Source of the DNA: Pseudomonadota bacterium
GTDB lineage: Bacteria; Pseudomonadota; Gammaproteobacteria; Steroidobacterales; Steroidobacteraceae
Assembly (NCBI GenBank): GCA_021792815.1
Contig: JAJYTX010000226.1
Span: 1 to 5,576, forward strand
Direction: 5' to 3'
Length of the DNA stretch: 5,576 nucleotides
The notes below the pieces were generated by a model that worked only from the letters and a program-made list of their open reading frames with translations, made no database searches and was not told the DNA's origin. Below are positions 5,419 to 5,576 of the stretch, one piece after another. The position numbers and the translations under genes are program-made. The number at the start of each line of letters is the position of its first letter. Within the stretch, counting starts at the first letter, position 1.

Positions 5419-5576
5419 TTAGAGATTGTCTGTATCGGGTTTGATGACGAAAGTAGAACGGTCCGTAACGGTCCCGGTGGCCGGGGTCGTGGCGGCGGGT
5501 GTACTGGCCGAAGGGTCCGGCTCGTGGGACGCGGTCGGAGCCGTTGCGGTGTCTGTCTCGGCTCTACCACCGGCTG
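5419..5576 (-). CDS. C-terminal end of an unidentified gene upstream of the ParA-like ATPase
   Basis: The minus-strand frame is open from the window edge to a TAA at 5419-5421, giving the last 51 residues of a protein whose start lies beyond the window. The visible part is a Thr/Ala/Pro-rich, probably disordered linker (for example SASTPAATTPATGTVT) followed by a short end, RSTFVIKPDTDNL. It stops 12 nt before the ATPase start, so the two are probably one operon. In traKLM or stbABC arrangements this place belongs to a DNA-binding protein acting at oriT (TraK or StbA). The visible tail has no diagnostic motif, so that identity is a positional guess. Confidence 0.55.
   Translation of the reverse strand, partial: AGGRAETDTATAPTASHEPDPSASTPAATTPATGTVTDRSTFVIKPDTDNL

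Overview
The window is GC-rich DNA, most likely from a proteobacterial conjugative plasmid or integrative conjugative element. The main evidence is a TrbL/VirB6-type inner-membrane channel protein, a PilV-like pilus-tip protein, and a TraL/StbB-type ParA-family ATPase. The base composition, strong Shine-Dalgarno sites and gene families fit a beta- or gammaproteobacterium or a relative such as Acidithiobacillia. The genus cannot be read from the sequence. No rRNA, tRNA, insertion sequence, CRISPR array or origin was seen.

Layout. (1) Positions 1-3481, plus strand, form a tight transfer operon. It starts with the C-terminal part of a secreted, cysteine-paired PilV-like protein (its start lies before the window). 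Next comes a 39-residue single-span membrane protein, whose end overlaps the start of trbL by 11 nt. The trbL-like gene follows, with a very long Gly/Ala/Ser/Pro-rich tail. (2) Positions 3482-3529 are the gap between convergent genes and hold a perfect GC-rich hairpin. (3) Positions 3530-4186, minus strand, encode a LabA-like NYN-domain protein, a putative nuclease. Upstream, at 4187-4348, lies its probable control region: a near-consensus sigma70 promoter flanked by two perfect palindromes, and a leader of about 100 nt with a hairpin. (4) Positions 4349-5576, minus strand, form a second operon: the C-terminal end of an unidentified gene, then the TraL/StbB-like ATPase, then a 108-residue Ala-rich protein joined to it by an ATGA overlap.

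How they fit together. TrbL would form part of the mating channel in the inner membrane, and the PilV-like protein would act outside the cell in recipient recognition. The ATPase operon resembles the traK-traL-traM or stbA-stbB-stbC arrangement found beside oriT on IncP, IncW and IncN plasmids, so it probably works in DNA processing, positioning or stability of the element. The NYN gene sits between the two transfer blocks with its own promoter and looks like independently regulated cargo. Its function is unknown.
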